The position numbers and the translations under genes were made by a program. A stretch of 62,517 nucleotides of DNA, taken from positions 1 through 62,517 of the forward strand of contig CALKIZ010000052.1 in NCBI GenBank assembly GCA_937995735.1, given 5' to 3'. Of the stretch, positions 9,059 through 17,894 are shown piece by piece. Source of the stretch: an uncultured Neomegalonema sp. GTDB lineage: Bacteria; Pseudomonadota; Alphaproteobacteria; Rhodobacterales; Rhodobacteraceae. Within the stretch, counting starts at the first letter, position 1, and every line of letters starts with the position of its first letter. Below the pieces are notes generated by a model. The model had not been told where the DNA came from, ran no database searches, and was given only the letters and a program-made list of their open reading frames with translations.

Positions 9059-11404
9059 ATGGCCAACGACCCAGATATCGGCGAACTCGATATTACTGAT
9101 GAACTTATTGCAGAGCGCCGTGCAGAAAAACCGGGTGAAACACCTGAGGACATGACACCGTGGCAGCGCCCGATTACCGCTTTCATTGATGTCCTAAACC
9201 TCTGGGCCGGTCGAATTATTTGCCTTCTGCTTGTGCCGCTTATTTTTGCGATGATCTTTGAGGTCTTTTCACGGACCGCATTCGGAATGCTTGCAGCAAA
9301 TGGAATGGTCGAACAAGCCCGCGAATGGGGCCTTGGTCCCACGCTTTGGGTCTATGACATTAGCCGGATGACGGGCGGCGTTCTCTTTATGGGTGCTGCT
9401 GGTTACGCCCTCCTGCGCGGTGTCCATATTCGTGCTGACTTTTTGTTCCGTAATTGGACTCCTAAAACCCAAGCAACCGTGGATGCGGTGCTTTACATGC
9501 TGTTCTATTTTCCAGCGATGCTCTTCTTTTTCTGGAGCGCGTTGGACTTTACGCTCGACTCGATGGGTTGGCGCGGATGGGACAAGCCGTGGGGACGCTG
9601 GGAAGAAGCATCTGACTCTACATGGGCGCCAATTCTATGGCCTGCCCGTATCTTCATGCCGATCGGCGCACTTTTGCTGTTTTTGCAAGGGTTTGCGGAG
9701 CTTTTCAGAGCCTTCCACCAGATGGGGAAAGAGCGCGAAGCAAAGTTCCTCAAGATATTAGTTCCCTATCTTATCGCTCTAGCAATCGTATTTGTTGCCG
9801 TCTTCTTCCCGAAAACACTTCCACTAGGAGACTGGCTCGGTGGATTGTTCGGAGGACTGGGTGATGTCGATAAGCCAACAATCGGCCTCTACATGCTCGC
9901 CGCAATGTTGTTCTCGATATTTGTTGGCTTCCCAATTTCGTTTACGCTCATCTTCCTTGGGTTCGTCTTCGGAACATGGGGCACAAACAGCGACCTGACA
10001 TTCTATCTGCTAACGCTACAAACAAACTCCACGATGCTGGACGATCAGCTCGTTGCCGTGCCGCTGTTTATCTTCATGGGCATCATGATGGAACAAGCGG
10101 GCCTGATGGAGCGCCTGTTCAATGCGGTCCAGATGATGATGTCGCGTACAAAAGGCGCTCTATTCATCGCAGTCCTGTTCGTTTCAACAATCTTTGCCGC
10201 TGCGACAGGTATTGTCGGTGCATCGGTTACGATTCTTGGCATTATGGCCGCGAAGACGATGAACCGATCTGGCTATGATGTACGTATGGCTGCGGGCACG
10301 ATTACTGCGGGTGGTACGCTCGGTATTTTGATCCCACCCTCGATCATGCTGATTGTTATGGGACCCGTACTTGAAGTACCGGTCACTGACCTCTTCCGCG
10401 CCGCCATCGTACCGGGCGTAATGCTCGCCGGGCTTTATATGCTCTACGCAGTTGGGCGTTGTTGGATTAATCCAAGCCTCGGTCCAATCCTCGCACCTGA
10501 AGATCAACCAGAGACATCGCCTTATTACCTGATCGAAGTGGCACTGGTTATGGCCTCGCTGATTATTTTCATCCAGCTTTGCGTCATGGGTGCAAGTGGC
10601 AGCTTAGCCTTCTTCCCTCTAGGCGGTCTCGTCATCCCAATCCTTTGGATCGTATTTATGTTCGTTACCTTCCAATTCATGCGGAAGGCAAAGCCCGGCG
10701 GTTTCTACTTCTCGGACCTTTGGTATGAGTTCTTTATGGGCCTCGTTCCACCGACCGTCCTGATCTCGTTTGCCCTTGGCTCAATTTTGCTCGGTTGGGC
10801 AACACCAGCTGAAGCAGCCGCTTGCGGTGCGTTTGGCTCGATCTTACTCTCGATCCTCTACCGCAAATTCGGCTTTAGAGGCTTTTACGATGCGCTGATC
10901 AAGACGCTGGAAATTACAGTCCTGATCATGTTCCTCGTTGCCGCCTCTAACTTCTTTGGTGCGGTCTTCTCGAACCTCGGCACTCCAAAGATGCTGACTG
11001 AGTTGCTTCTGTCGCTCGATCTCGGTCCGGTGCTAACGCTGATCCTGATTATGGCGTTGATCTTCCTGCTCGGCTGGCCTCTTGAATGGGTTCCAATCGT
11101 GCTGATCATCGTGCCGATCCTGATGCCAGTCGTCGAGACACTTGGCCCTGCATTCGGTCTGGATCGTGTTGATCTGCTGGTCTGGTTTGCGATCTTGGTT
11201 GCGGTGAACTTGCAAACTGCTTGGCTGTCACCACCGGTTGCCTTGTCTGCTTACTTCCTGAAAGGCGTTGTGCCCGAGTGGGATCTGAAAGACATCTACC
11301 TCGGTATGATGCAATTCATGGTCATTCAGGTGATTGGTCTCGTTATGATCTTCGTCTTCCCAGAAATCGCACTCTGGCTGCCACGCTATCTTGACGGTGG
11401 CTAA
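9059..11404 (+). CDS. TRAP transporter fused small and large permease (DctQM)
   Basis: A 781-residue inner-membrane protein. The N-terminal part (to about residue 245) has four helices and matches DctQ, with GVHIRADFLFRNW at about residue 120. The rest, about twelve helices, matches DctM: MGIMMEQAGLMERLF, ITAGGTLGILIPPSIMLIVMG (family motif, here summarised) and a C-terminal GWPLEWVPIVLI segment. It imports the ligand captured by the upstream binding protein, driven by the sodium gradient. The ATG has only a weak GTAGG upstream. Fusion of the two subunits is common in this transporter class. Confidence 0.94.
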   Translation: MANDPDIGELDITDELIAERRAEKPGETPEDMTPWQRPITAFIDVLNLWAGRIICLLLVPLIFAMIFEVFSRTAFGMLAANGMVEQAREWGLGPTLWVYDISRMTGGVLFMGAAGYALLRGVHIRADFLFRNWTPKTQATVDAVLYMLFYFPAMLFFFWSALDFTLDSMGWRGWDKPWGRWEEASDSTWAPILWPARIFMPIGALLLFLQGFAELFRAFHQMGKEREAKFLKILVPYLIALAIVFVAVFFPKTLPLGDWLGGLFGGLGDVDKPTIGLYMLAAMLFSIFVGFPISFTLIFLGFVFGTWGTNSDLTFYLLTLQTNSTMLDDQLVAVPLFIFMGIMMEQAGLMERLFNAVQMMMSRTKGALFIAVLFVSTIFAAATGIVGASVTILGIMAAKTMNRSGYDVRMAAGTITAGGTLGILIPPSIMLIVMGPVLEVPVTDLFRAAIVPGVMLAGLYMLYAVGRCWINPSLGPILAPEDQPETSPYYLIEVALVMASLIIFIQLCVMGASGSLAFFPLGGLVIPILWIVFMFVTFQFMRKAKPGGFYFSDLWYEFFMGLVPPTVLISFALGSILLGWATPAEAAACGAFGSILLSILYRKFGFRGFYDALIKTLEITVLIMFLVAASNFFGAVFSNLGTPKMLTELLLSLDLGPVLTLILIMALIFLLGWPLEWVPIVLIIVPILMPVVETLGPAFGLDRVDLLVWFAILVAVNLQTAWLSPPVALSAYFLKGVVPEWDLKDIYLGMMQFMVIQVIGLVMIFVFPEIALWLPRYLDGG

Positions 11405-11418
11405 GACTACTAACGACC

Positions 11419-11437
11419 GCCCCACAAATTGTGGGGC
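11419..11437 (+). terminator. First hairpin after the TRAP operon
   Basis: GCCCCACAA and TTGTGGGGC form a near-perfect 19-base palindrome 15 bases after the permease stop. An A-rich stretch rather than a T-run follows. Confidence 0.55.
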
Positions 11438-11452
11438 TAAAAAGCACTCAGC

Positions 11453-11485
11453 AAAAAGCCCCGGCGATAACCGGGGCTTTTTTTA
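11453..11485. terminator. Bidirectional Rho-independent terminator
   Basis: AAAAAGCCCCGG (11453-11464) pairs with CCGGGGCTTTTT (11471-11482) around CGATAA, and more Ts follow to 11485. The A-run on the left gives a T-run for the opposite strand. It therefore serves both the TRAP operon and the convergent dehydrogenase gene. Confidence 0.9.
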
Positions 11486-11517
11486 TTGGTAAATTTGATT
11501 GGAAAATTCTGAGTTAT

Positions 11518-12399
11518 TCAGCCTTTACCGTTCAATCGCATAACAAGGCTGGACGTATCCCAACGCCCGCCGCCCATCTTTTGAACATCTTCGTAAAAAC
11601 CATCGACGATTTTAGCGACGGGTAAATCGGCACCGATATTTTCGGCATGACCAAAACAAATGCCTAAATCTTTGCGCATCCAATCAACTGCGAAACCTTG
11701 ATTGTCTTGATAAGCACCATCAAGCACCCATTCAAACCGGTTCGCCATTTGCCAACTGCCCGCAGCACCGCCTGAAATCGCATCAACCACTTTGCGGCCA
11801 TCAAGACCGGCTTTATTAGCAAATTCAAGTCCTTCAGACAGACCTTGAACCAAGCCAGCAATACAAATCTGATTGACCATCTTACAGATTTGTCCGGCTC
11901 CCGGTTGTTCGCCGATATGCACAATAGCCTTTGCATAACAATCCATGATTGGCTCCGCCTGAGCAAAATTCGCCGGTGAACCGCCGCACATGATTGCAAG
12001 TTGTCCATTTTCAGCGCCCGCTTGACCGCCCGATACCGGCGCATCGACAAATCCGCATCCTTTAGCAGCAGCTTCTTTGGCGAGTTCTTCGGCAACTGAC
12101 GCTGAGGCCGTGGTATGGTCGATAAAAACAGCCCCTTCTTTTAGGCCATGAAAAGCACCGCCCTCTCCCGTTGTGACCGAGCGCAAATCGTCGTCATTTC
12201 CAACGCAAGCCATGACAAAATCACACCCTTCGGCGGCGGCCTGCGGCGTTTCAGCTTTTGATCCATCGTATTCAGCAACCCATTTGTCTGCTTTTGACCC
12301 GGTGCGGTTATAGACTGTCGTGTCGTGCCCGGCCTTTTGTAAATACCCCGCCATTGGGTATCCCATAACGCCTAAACCAATAAATGCGACTTTCGCCAT
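11518..12399 (-). CDS. 3-hydroxyisobutyrate-dehydrogenase-family beta-hydroxyacid dehydrogenase
   Basis: A 293-residue NAD(P)-dependent enzyme. The N-terminal Rossmann motif GLGVMGYPMAGYL begins at residue 8, the substrate-binding DAPVSGGQAGAENGQL is near 120, and the catalytic-Lys segment GQICKMVNQ is near 170. The C-terminal helical domain follows. The family includes 3-hydroxyisobutyrate, tartronate-semialdehyde and glyoxylate reductases, and the substrate is not fixed by sequence. A tartronate-semialdehyde role would fit the glycerate 2-kinase at 17.9 kb, but the two genes are not linked in an operon. GGAGC precedes the ATG. Confidence 0.9.
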   Translation of the reverse strand: MAKVAFIGLGVMGYPMAGYLQKAGHDTTVYNRTGSKADKWVAEYDGSKAETPQAAAEGCDFVMACVGNDDDLRSVTTGEGGAFHGLKEGAVFIDHTTASASVAEELAKEAAAKGCGFVDAPVSGGQAGAENGQLAIMCGGSPANFAQAEPIMDCYAKAIVHIGEQPGAGQICKMVNQICIAGLVQGLSEGLEFANKAGLDGRKVVDAISGGAAGSWQMANRFEWVLDGAYQDNQGFAVDWMRKDLGICFGHAENIGADLPVAKIVDGFYEDVQKMGGGRWDTSSLVMRLNGKG

Positions 12400-12538
12400 T
12401 TTGTTGCTCCCTAAAAGCCGTTAATGCAGACAGGCTTGACCTGTACACCATACGCGGCGACACCTCTGATGCCGCAAACGATGATCTTGGTCGTTGGTAC
12501 GTCAAGGGTTTTGGAATTAAAAGGGAGGTGAGCCGGTA

Positions 12539-15085
12539 ATGTATGTTCTTTGGCAATGGTTCATCCGTGCTGCAATAACGATCAGCGTCATCGCGGCTAT
12601 AGGCGCTGGTTCAGTCTTTTGGTTTGCTTCACGTGCAATTCCTAAGATGACTGGAACCGTAAAACTCGCGGGGATCGAATCCGAAGTTGAAATCATACGA
12701 GACGAATTCGGTGTCCCTCGTATTTTGGCGCAATCTGACAATGATGGCTTATTTGCCCTCGGCTATGTCCATGCGAGTGACAGATTGTGGCAGATGGATT
12801 TGTCTCGCCGTCTGGCACAAGGGCGGCTTTCCGAAAGATTTGGTGAGCGCGCGCTGGCGACGGACCGGCTGATGCGGGCGCTTGATCTTGATGGGTATGC
12901 AGAACGCAGCCTTAATGTCTTACGCAAAGATACCCTTGAATATCTTGAATCATATTCCGCTGGCGTGAATGCGAGGTTGAAAGAAGTCAAGAACACCGGG
13001 CATGGCGCTGTTGAATTCTCGATTTTTGGCACTGATATAGATCCTTGGACTCCCGCAGACTCTCTTTCCGTCTTAAAGAGTATGGCGTTTCAGATTTCGA
13101 TAGCATCTTTGCATAATGAAAGTGCTCGAGGACGTTTAAGCCTAGCCTTAGAGCCGCATCAAGTCCGTGACCTTTTTCCAGAATATCCTGATAAAGGCAT
13201 CGAGGCACTTTCCGCTTTTACGAGCAGCGATAATGCAGGGCTAAACGTGCCAGCGCGACCTCGCTTCACGTCCAAACGAAATCATCGCGCTGCTTCAGAC
13301 ATTATACCCCTGCCGATAGATACAGCCCTTGGGTTTATTGGGTTAGACGATCCGAGGATGGCTGGTGCATCGAGTGCATGGGCCGTGGATGGATCACGAA
13401 CGGCAGGACGCGCTCCTCTGCTCGCATCCGATCCTCATTTGCCTTTGACAGCTCCTTCTATTTGGCATCCGGCGCAAATTACTGCACCGGGGCTGTCTGT
13501 TATCGGCGCGACATTACCCGGTATTCCCGCCATTGCTTTTGGTAGGAGCGCCGACGTTTCTTGGGGCCTAACTGCAACGCAATTAGATGACATCGATATA
13601 TTTATTGAAAAACTCTATAGCGGTGAAACGACCCGATATGTGGGTCCACGCGGGCCATTACTATTCAATATTCGAAAGGAAATTGTTAAGGTTAAAGGCG
13701 GCAGAGATGTTGAACTCATACTACGATCAACCCGGCATGGACCGGTTATTCCGCTGGAAACAGCTGGGTTATCGGCAGTAACGCCCTCAAATCACGTGGC
13801 GACAATCTCTTGGACAGCACTGGCTGATGACGACACCACTATCGAAGCCCTCATTGCCTTGAATAGAACTAAATCAGCCGAAGCGGCCATTAAAATTGCG
13901 GGACAAGTTATAGCGCCTGCTCTCAATCTCATTGTTGCAGACAAAAAAACAATTGGAATAGCGCTTGCTGGTCGCGTTCCTTTGCGGCGATTTACGGCTC
14001 CTTTTCAGGGGCGACTGCCCTCTCCCGGTTGGACTGACAGGAACGATTGGACCGGATGGGTACGCGGCACTACATTGCCTCGTCTCATCGAACCCGAGTC
14101 AGGTGCGGTCGCAAATGCGAATAACCGGATCGGTAATGCCCCATTCCCAAGGCATCTTTCTTATGACTGGGATACGCCGTTTCGGATCAATCGCATTGAA
14201 AAACTTGTAAATGGCCGTGAAGCCCACTCGATCGAGAGCTTTAAGGCCATGCAATCGGATACAGTCTCGGGCACGGCACGTGCGCTTTTACCTTTAATTG
14301 CCGCACCTTTATGGGACAAAAAACCTTCTGATGATGCGCATCCTTTACGCCAGAGCGCCTTGTTGAACCTTAGGCTTTGGAATGGTGAAATGAGTGAGCA
14401 CTCGCCCGAACCATTGATATTTTCTGCGTGGCAAAACTCTTTACTGTCTCTCCTCGCGAAAGATGAACTTGGCGACCTTATCTCAAGTTATCGGGGGCCA
14501 AGACCACTTTTCATTGAGCGTGTCTTTAAAGATATTGATGGCGCAGCGGTGTGGTGTGACGACGTGACGACCAAAGATATAAAAGAGACGTGCCATGAAA
14601 TAGCAGCAATGGCTCTTGATCAGGCCCTTGAACAATTATCGAAGAAATACGGTAAAGATGAAAGACTTTGGCGTTGGGGTGTGGCGCACTCTGCCGAACA
14701 TCGCCATTCCACTTTAGGTGACGTTGCGACAAACTTTCTTGGTGTGAGGCTCGGTTTAGATAGCTTTGTCAACATCGTTCAGGAGACAAGTGGCGGAGAC
14801 GACACCTTGAATCGCGGAGCTATGGCTCATATCGGAAAGAATCCATTTAAGAATGTCCATGGCGCAGGGTATCGAGGCGTCTATGATTTCTCGGACCTCG
14901 ATCGCTCGCAATTCATTATCTCTACAGGCGTATCCGGTCATCCACTATCAGAGCATTACGCGAACTTAGCCCCTATGTGGCGGATCGGTGAATATATGCC
15001 GATGTCATTAAACCCACAGGATTTCGAACCGGGAGCCATAGGGACGTTACGCTTAAAGCCAATAACGGCAGCTGATGAAGAATAA
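12539..15085 (+). CDS. Penicillin-acylase-family N-terminal-nucleophile hydrolase
   Basis: An 848-residue Ntn hydrolase with a hydrophobic anchor at residues 7-30, so it is probably membrane-tethered on the periplasmic side. The A chain contains IIRDEFGVPRILAQ and GYVHASDRLWQMDLSRR. The autocatalytic junction is GASSAWAV, making Ser278 the likely nucleophile at the start of the B chain. The more usual motif is GSNxWAV. Later RIGNAPFP supplies the family's RxxN-type region. Relatives cleave penicillin amides or acyl-homoserine lactones, and the natural substrate here is unknown. AGGGAGGTG lies about 9 bases before the ATG. The gene stands alone and converges with rpe. Confidence 0.9.
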   Translation: MYVLWQWFIRAAITISVIAAIGAGSVFWFASRAIPKMTGTVKLAGIESEVEIIRDEFGVPRILAQSDNDGLFALGYVHASDRLWQMDLSRRLAQGRLSERFGERALATDRLMRALDLDGYAERSLNVLRKDTLEYLESYSAGVNARLKEVKNTGHGAVEFSIFGTDIDPWTPADSLSVLKSMAFQISIASLHNESARGRLSLALEPHQVRDLFPEYPDKGIEALSAFTSSDNAGLNVPARPRFTSKRNHRAASDIIPLPIDTALGFIGLDDPRMAGASSAWAVDGSRTAGRAPLLASDPHLPLTAPSIWHPAQITAPGLSVIGATLPGIPAIAFGRSADVSWGLTATQLDDIDIFIEKLYSGETTRYVGPRGPLLFNIRKEIVKVKGGRDVELILRSTRHGPVIPLETAGLSAVTPSNHVATISWTALADDDTTIEALIALNRTKSAEAAIKIAGQVIAPALNLIVADKKTIGIALAGRVPLRRFTAPFQGRLPSPGWTDRNDWTGWVRGTTLPRLIEPESGAVANANNRIGNAPFPRHLSYDWDTPFRINRIEKLVNGREAHSIESFKAMQSDTVSGTARALLPLIAAPLWDKKPSDDAHPLRQSALLNLRLWNGEMSEHSPEPLIFSAWQNSLLSLLAKDELGDLISSYRGPRPLFIERVFKDIDGAAVWCDDVTTKDIKETCHEIAAMALDQALEQLSKKYGKDERLWRWGVAHSAEHRHSTLGDVATNFLGVRLGLDSFVNIVQETSGGDDTLNRGAMAHIGKNPFKNVHGAGYRGVYDFSDLDRSQFIISTGVSGHPLSEHYANLAPMWRIGEYMPMSLNPQDFEPGAIGTLRLKPITAADEE

Positions 15086-15100
15086 TAACACGCAGCACCT

Positions 15101-15790
15101 TCACGCCGCGTCAGAAGCTGCCGATCTAATTGCCCGAATATTTTCGCCGTAGATCTCAGGCGAGGATACGGACCCGCCTTTGAAAACTGCTGAACCAGCG
15201 ACTAAAACATCTGCACCCGCTTCGACCACGAGTGGAGCTGTATCAACTGTAACCCCACCATCAATTTCTATATGAATGGGGTGATCACCGATCATCGTTC
15301 GAAGACGACGCACTTTTTCTATCTGTGAATGAAGAAAACTCTGACCACCGAAGCCAGGATTCACAGTCATAACACAGACCAGATCAAGTTTATCGAGCAC
15401 GTACTCGATTTCACGTTCTGATGTCGCCGGATTTAATGCGACTCCAGCCTTGCACCCTAAATCTGCAATCGCTGCGAGCGTTCGATCTAAATGAGGACAT
15501 GCTTCTGCATGGACAGTGATATAATCTGCACCAGCCTTAGCAAAATGTTCGATAAAGCTGTCCACGGGTTCAATCATCAAGTGAACGTCCATAACGGTCT
15601 TTACGTGTGGGCGAATGGCGGCAACCAATGGCGGACCAAACGTGATATTTGGGACGAAATGCCCGTCCATGACATCTACATGAACCCAATCACAGCCTTG
15701 CGACTCAATCGCACGGCATTCCGCGCCAAAATTCGCGAAATCAGCACTCAGAATGGATGGTGCGATTTTTATAGTTCTATCAAATGACAT
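15101..15790 (-). CDS. rpe: Ribulose-phosphate 3-epimerase
   Basis: A 229-residue TIM-barrel enzyme that interconverts ribulose-5-phosphate and xylulose-5-phosphate in the pentose phosphate pathway. The motifs are typical: APSILSADFANFG at the N terminus, HVDVMDGHFVPN with catalytic Asp and metal-binding His near residues 37-48, DVHLMIEP, VNPGFGGQSF near 147, and EIDGGV near 180 with the second catalytic Asp. GGGGAAG precedes the ATG. The length is normal. Confidence 0.96.
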   Translation of the reverse strand: MSFDRTIKIAPSILSADFANFGAECRAIESQGCDWVHVDVMDGHFVPNITFGPPLVAAIRPHVKTVMDVHLMIEPVDSFIEHFAKAGADYITVHAEACPHLDRTLAAIADLGCKAGVALNPATSEREIEYVLDKLDLVCVMTVNPGFGGQSFLHSQIEKVRRLRTMIGDHPIHIEIDGGVTVDTAPLVVEAGADVLVAGSAVFKGGSVSSPEIYGENIRAIRSAASDAA

Positions 15791-15884
15791 ACGCTTCCCC
15801 GCATTTTCTCAAACTGAATTGAATCAGCTTGAGAAAAGATTTTGATTGGGGAGATAAGGCAGGGTTTTTCGATCAGTTCAAGGC

Positions 15885-16421
15885 TCAGTCGTCTTGATCA
15901 ATCGCAGCATATGTTTCTGCGGCGACAATTGCTAACCGCAGACGGGCATGATTTTCGGCATAGAGCGGAAACACACCTCGGTACTGCATAATAAACGAGC
16001 GTTGCAATGAAGGGATCGTTCCACGGGAGAACATTGGTTTTCGCATCACCGAAGATGTGATCACTTCATGATAGCGGGACTCTACAAATTCTTCATCGAG
16101 AGTTTCACTCATCCATCCTTCACGCATATGGTCGGATGCGCTGTCATTCAATTCATCCCCTTGGGAAAGAACATAGAAATCCACGACGCCATCAACCTCT
16201 ACAGGTTCAACATGCCGCACCCAACGAAGCAACTGCCTCACTCCCGGCTGTGCAAGGAGTACCAGTTCATCTGGGAGGAGGTGTCCTTCGTGGAATTCGT
16301 CGTACCAGCCAGCAAAGACTGATACCGGGTGGTTTTCGGGAATTGCGGCACGATCTAAAGGCTGTAACCCATAGTTTCGCTTCGCGGCAGCATCTGCCTC
16401 TTCTTGCGTCGCAGCTGACAT
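15885..16421 (-). CDS. PAS-like (PAS_5-type) protein of unknown function
   Basis: A 178-residue cytoplasmic protein. An N-terminal helix rich in Ala and Glu is followed by an alpha/beta region. The spacing of LLRWVRHVEPVEVDG, a Glu/Asp-rich turn, a stretch similar to the PAS_5 gate, and a closing FIMQYRGVFPLYA strand resembles single-domain PAS_5 proteins common in Alphaproteobacteria. No kinase, GGDEF or DNA-binding domain is attached, so it may bind a partner. GAGG precedes the ATG. The assignment is by eye and uncertain, and a profile search would settle it. Confidence 0.5.
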   Translation of the reverse strand: MSAATQEEADAAAKRNYGLQPLDRAAIPENHPVSVFAGWYDEFHEGHLLPDELVLLAQPGVRQLLRWVRHVEPVEVDGVVDFYVLSQGDELNDSASDHMREGWMSETLDEEFVESRYHEVITSSVMRKPMFSRGTIPSLQRSFIMQYRGVFPLYAENHARLRLAIVAAETYAAIDQDD

Positions 16422-16523
16422 TTCAAGCCTCGGATGAAGTATCGATTTCGGCTCATCTTAGGGCTTATCTGCTAATAGGTATTTAATACTTTATGCAATT
16501 ATAGGTATTAATTTCTTGAATTA

Positions 16524-16550
16524 CACCGACTACCATAAAGACAGTCGGTG
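16524..16550 (-). terminator. Hairpin after the glycine-rich gene
   Basis: CACCGACT (16524-16531) and AGTCGGTG (16543-16550) form an 8-base stem 15 bases beyond the minus-strand stop. The T-run lies on the plus-strand side, so termination of this gene would be weak. Confidence 0.45.
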
Positions 16551-16564
16551 AAGAGTTTTTGAAG

Positions 16565-16879
16565 TTAGCCGCGCCCAGTGAGGCCTTTGAGAACACCACC
16601 GATTCCTGTGAGAGCGCCACCACCAACAGCACCCAAACCTGCCGTTTTAAGGATTCCCATAATATCCATTGAACCAGCTGTCGCCGCTGCATCGCTTGCA
16701 ACAGTTGGATCAACAGCGCCGCCAGTAAGGCCACTAAGCAGTCCACCCGCGCCCGCTCCGCCCAAAGCGCCTGCAATGGTATTACCTACACCACCCATGC
16801 TGAGGCCTTTGGAGAGCATCCCCATGACGTTGCCGCCAACCAACCCGCTAATCAAAGAAATAACCAATGAAAGACTCAT
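16565..16879 (-). CDS. Small glycine-rich membrane-associated protein
   Basis: A 104-residue protein that is more than a quarter glycine and has two hydrophobic segments with GxxxG spacing: residues 3-20 and a long GALGGAGAGGLLSGL stretch. Similar small proteins occur across Alphaproteobacteria, sometimes mislabelled DNA methyltransferase. None has a solid function. GAGGG sits 4 bases before the ATG. The upstream gap shared with the DUF1489 gene carries a CtrA-type site and several TTGCGA motifs. Confidence 0.7.
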   Translation of the reverse strand: MSLSLVISLISGLVGGNVMGMLSKGLSMGGVGNTIAGALGGAGAGGLLSGLTGGAVDPTVASDAAATAGSMDIMGILKTAGLGAVGGGALTGIGGVLKGLTGRG

Positions 16880-16914
16880 GTCCCTCTTCCTTTCACACTA
16901 CTAACAAATACCCT

Positions 16915-16962
16915 CTCGCAAGCAGTCTTGCGAACTGATTGCGAGCACTCCAATCTTTGCGA
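16915..16962. promoter_or_regulatory. Cluster of TTGCGA motifs
   Basis: TCGCAA at 16916-16921 and TTGCGA at 16929-16934, 16939-16944 and 16957-16962 give four copies in 47 bases. They allow two mutually exclusive hairpins: CGCAAG/CTTGCG at 16917-16932, or CTCGCAA/TTGCGAG at 16915-16945. The function is unknown. Confidence 0.4.
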
Positions 16963-16977
16963 TTGAGAGCGCTATTA

Positions 16978-16992
16978 TTAATAAAAAATTAA
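16978..16992. promoter_or_regulatory. Candidate CtrA-binding site
   Basis: TTAA (16978-16981), exactly 7 bases, then TTAA (16989-16992) is the full CtrA consensus known from Caulobacter and relatives. It lies 39 bases before the DUF1489 start and about 100 bases upstream of the divergent glycine-rich gene. A lone TTAA follows at 17009. The local sequence is AT-rich, so chance occurrence is possible. Confidence 0.5.
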
Positions 16993-17030
16993 TGTAAAAC
17001 CTAAGGAATTAATTTTCCGTTGGGGGATTC

Positions 17031-17498
17031 ATGGCTGCTGAGCTTGAAAAACATCATACTCCACGCTTGCATCTAATTAAGCTTAGCGTTGGCTCGGAAA
17101 GCGTTGATAGTCTTATAGAATGGCAAGCTGCTCGTTGTGCCGAAAGGGCAGCCTCGGGGCTGGATTCCCGGCCCCGTCATGTGACACGGATGACTCCAAA
17201 ACGTGTGGAGGAATTACTATTGGGTGGTTCAATCTATTGGGTCATAAAACGTAATATCGTCGGTAGACAAAAGATTGTCGCTCTTGAGCCAGTTACAGGC
17301 GAAGACGGCATTGCCCGCTGTGCGATTATATTAGATTCGACAATCACGCGCACTGAGCATCGACCCAAACGTCCTTTTCAGGGATGGCGATACTTGAAAC
17401 CAGAAGATGCGCCAGATGATCTAACCGAAGACGGAGAAGTCTTAGCCGAGATGCCCGGTGCGATGCGTGAAACCTTAGCTTCTTTTGGAGTGCGATAA
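17031..17498 (+). CDS. DUF1489 family protein
   Basis: A 155-residue protein whose layout matches DUF1489, found almost only in Alphaproteobacteria. Visible blocks are LHLIKLSVGSESVDSLIEWQ (residues 14-33, family opening), TRMTPKRVEELLLGGSIYWV (about 60-79) and RPKRPFQGWRYLKPEDAP near 115. The biochemical role is unknown. GGGGGA precedes the ATG by 6 bases. Its stop overlaps the next start as TAATG, so it is translationally coupled to the ACT-domain gene. A CtrA-type site lies just upstream. Confidence 0.88.
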   Translation: MAAELEKHHTPRLHLIKLSVGSESVDSLIEWQAARCAERAASGLDSRPRHVTRMTPKRVEELLLGGSIYWVIKRNIVGRQKIVALEPVTGEDGIARCAIILDSTITRTEHRPKRPFQGWRYLKPEDAPDDLTEDGEVLAEMPGAMRETLASFGVR

Positions 17499-17878
17499 TG
17501 AGCGGCGAAACAGATTTAAAACAGATATTGCAAAGCCTTGAACCCATACTTGACGAGAGAAAGTTTTCGTTCGCGACGCACCCCGACATGACGATGGTTG
17601 AAGGTGCAGCGCTTTCTCCTGTTGGGTTGTTTCAGGAAAAAGAAGGGCTGACGGTCATTCAAGAGGGAGGCGATGGACCCTACTTCTCGATGATTTCGCT
17701 CAGTGTGCATTCAAGTCTCGAAGCGGTCGGTTTGACGGCGGCAATATCGCGCGTATTAGGAGATGCGGGCATCAGTGCAAATGTCGTAGCCGCCTATTTC
17801 CATGACCACGTCTTTGTTCAAGAGGCTCATGGAGCGCAGGCAGTAAAAGTTCTACGTGTGTTGTCGCAAACATCGTAA
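17498..17878 (+). CDS. ACT-domain protein
   Basis: A 126-residue protein made essentially of two ACT-like halves (ACT_3/ACT_7-type). The first, residues 5-55, contains VEGAALSPVGLFQEKEG. The second, about 60-122, contains FSMISLSVHSSLEAVGLTAA and ends in a strand-helix-strand including AYFHDHVFV. ACT domains bind amino acids and regulate enzymes. This stand-alone form may sense a small ligand. It overlaps the DUF1489 stop and is followed 16 bases later by the glycerate kinase gene, so all three may form one unit. Confidence 0.82.
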   Translation: MSGETDLKQILQSLEPILDERKFSFATHPDMTMVEGAALSPVGLFQEKEGLTVIQEGGDGPYFSMISLSVHSSLEAVGLTAAISRVLGDAGISANVVAAYFHDHVFVQEAHGAQAVKVLRVLSQTS

Positions 17879-17894
17879 TTGAAGTTCACGACAC

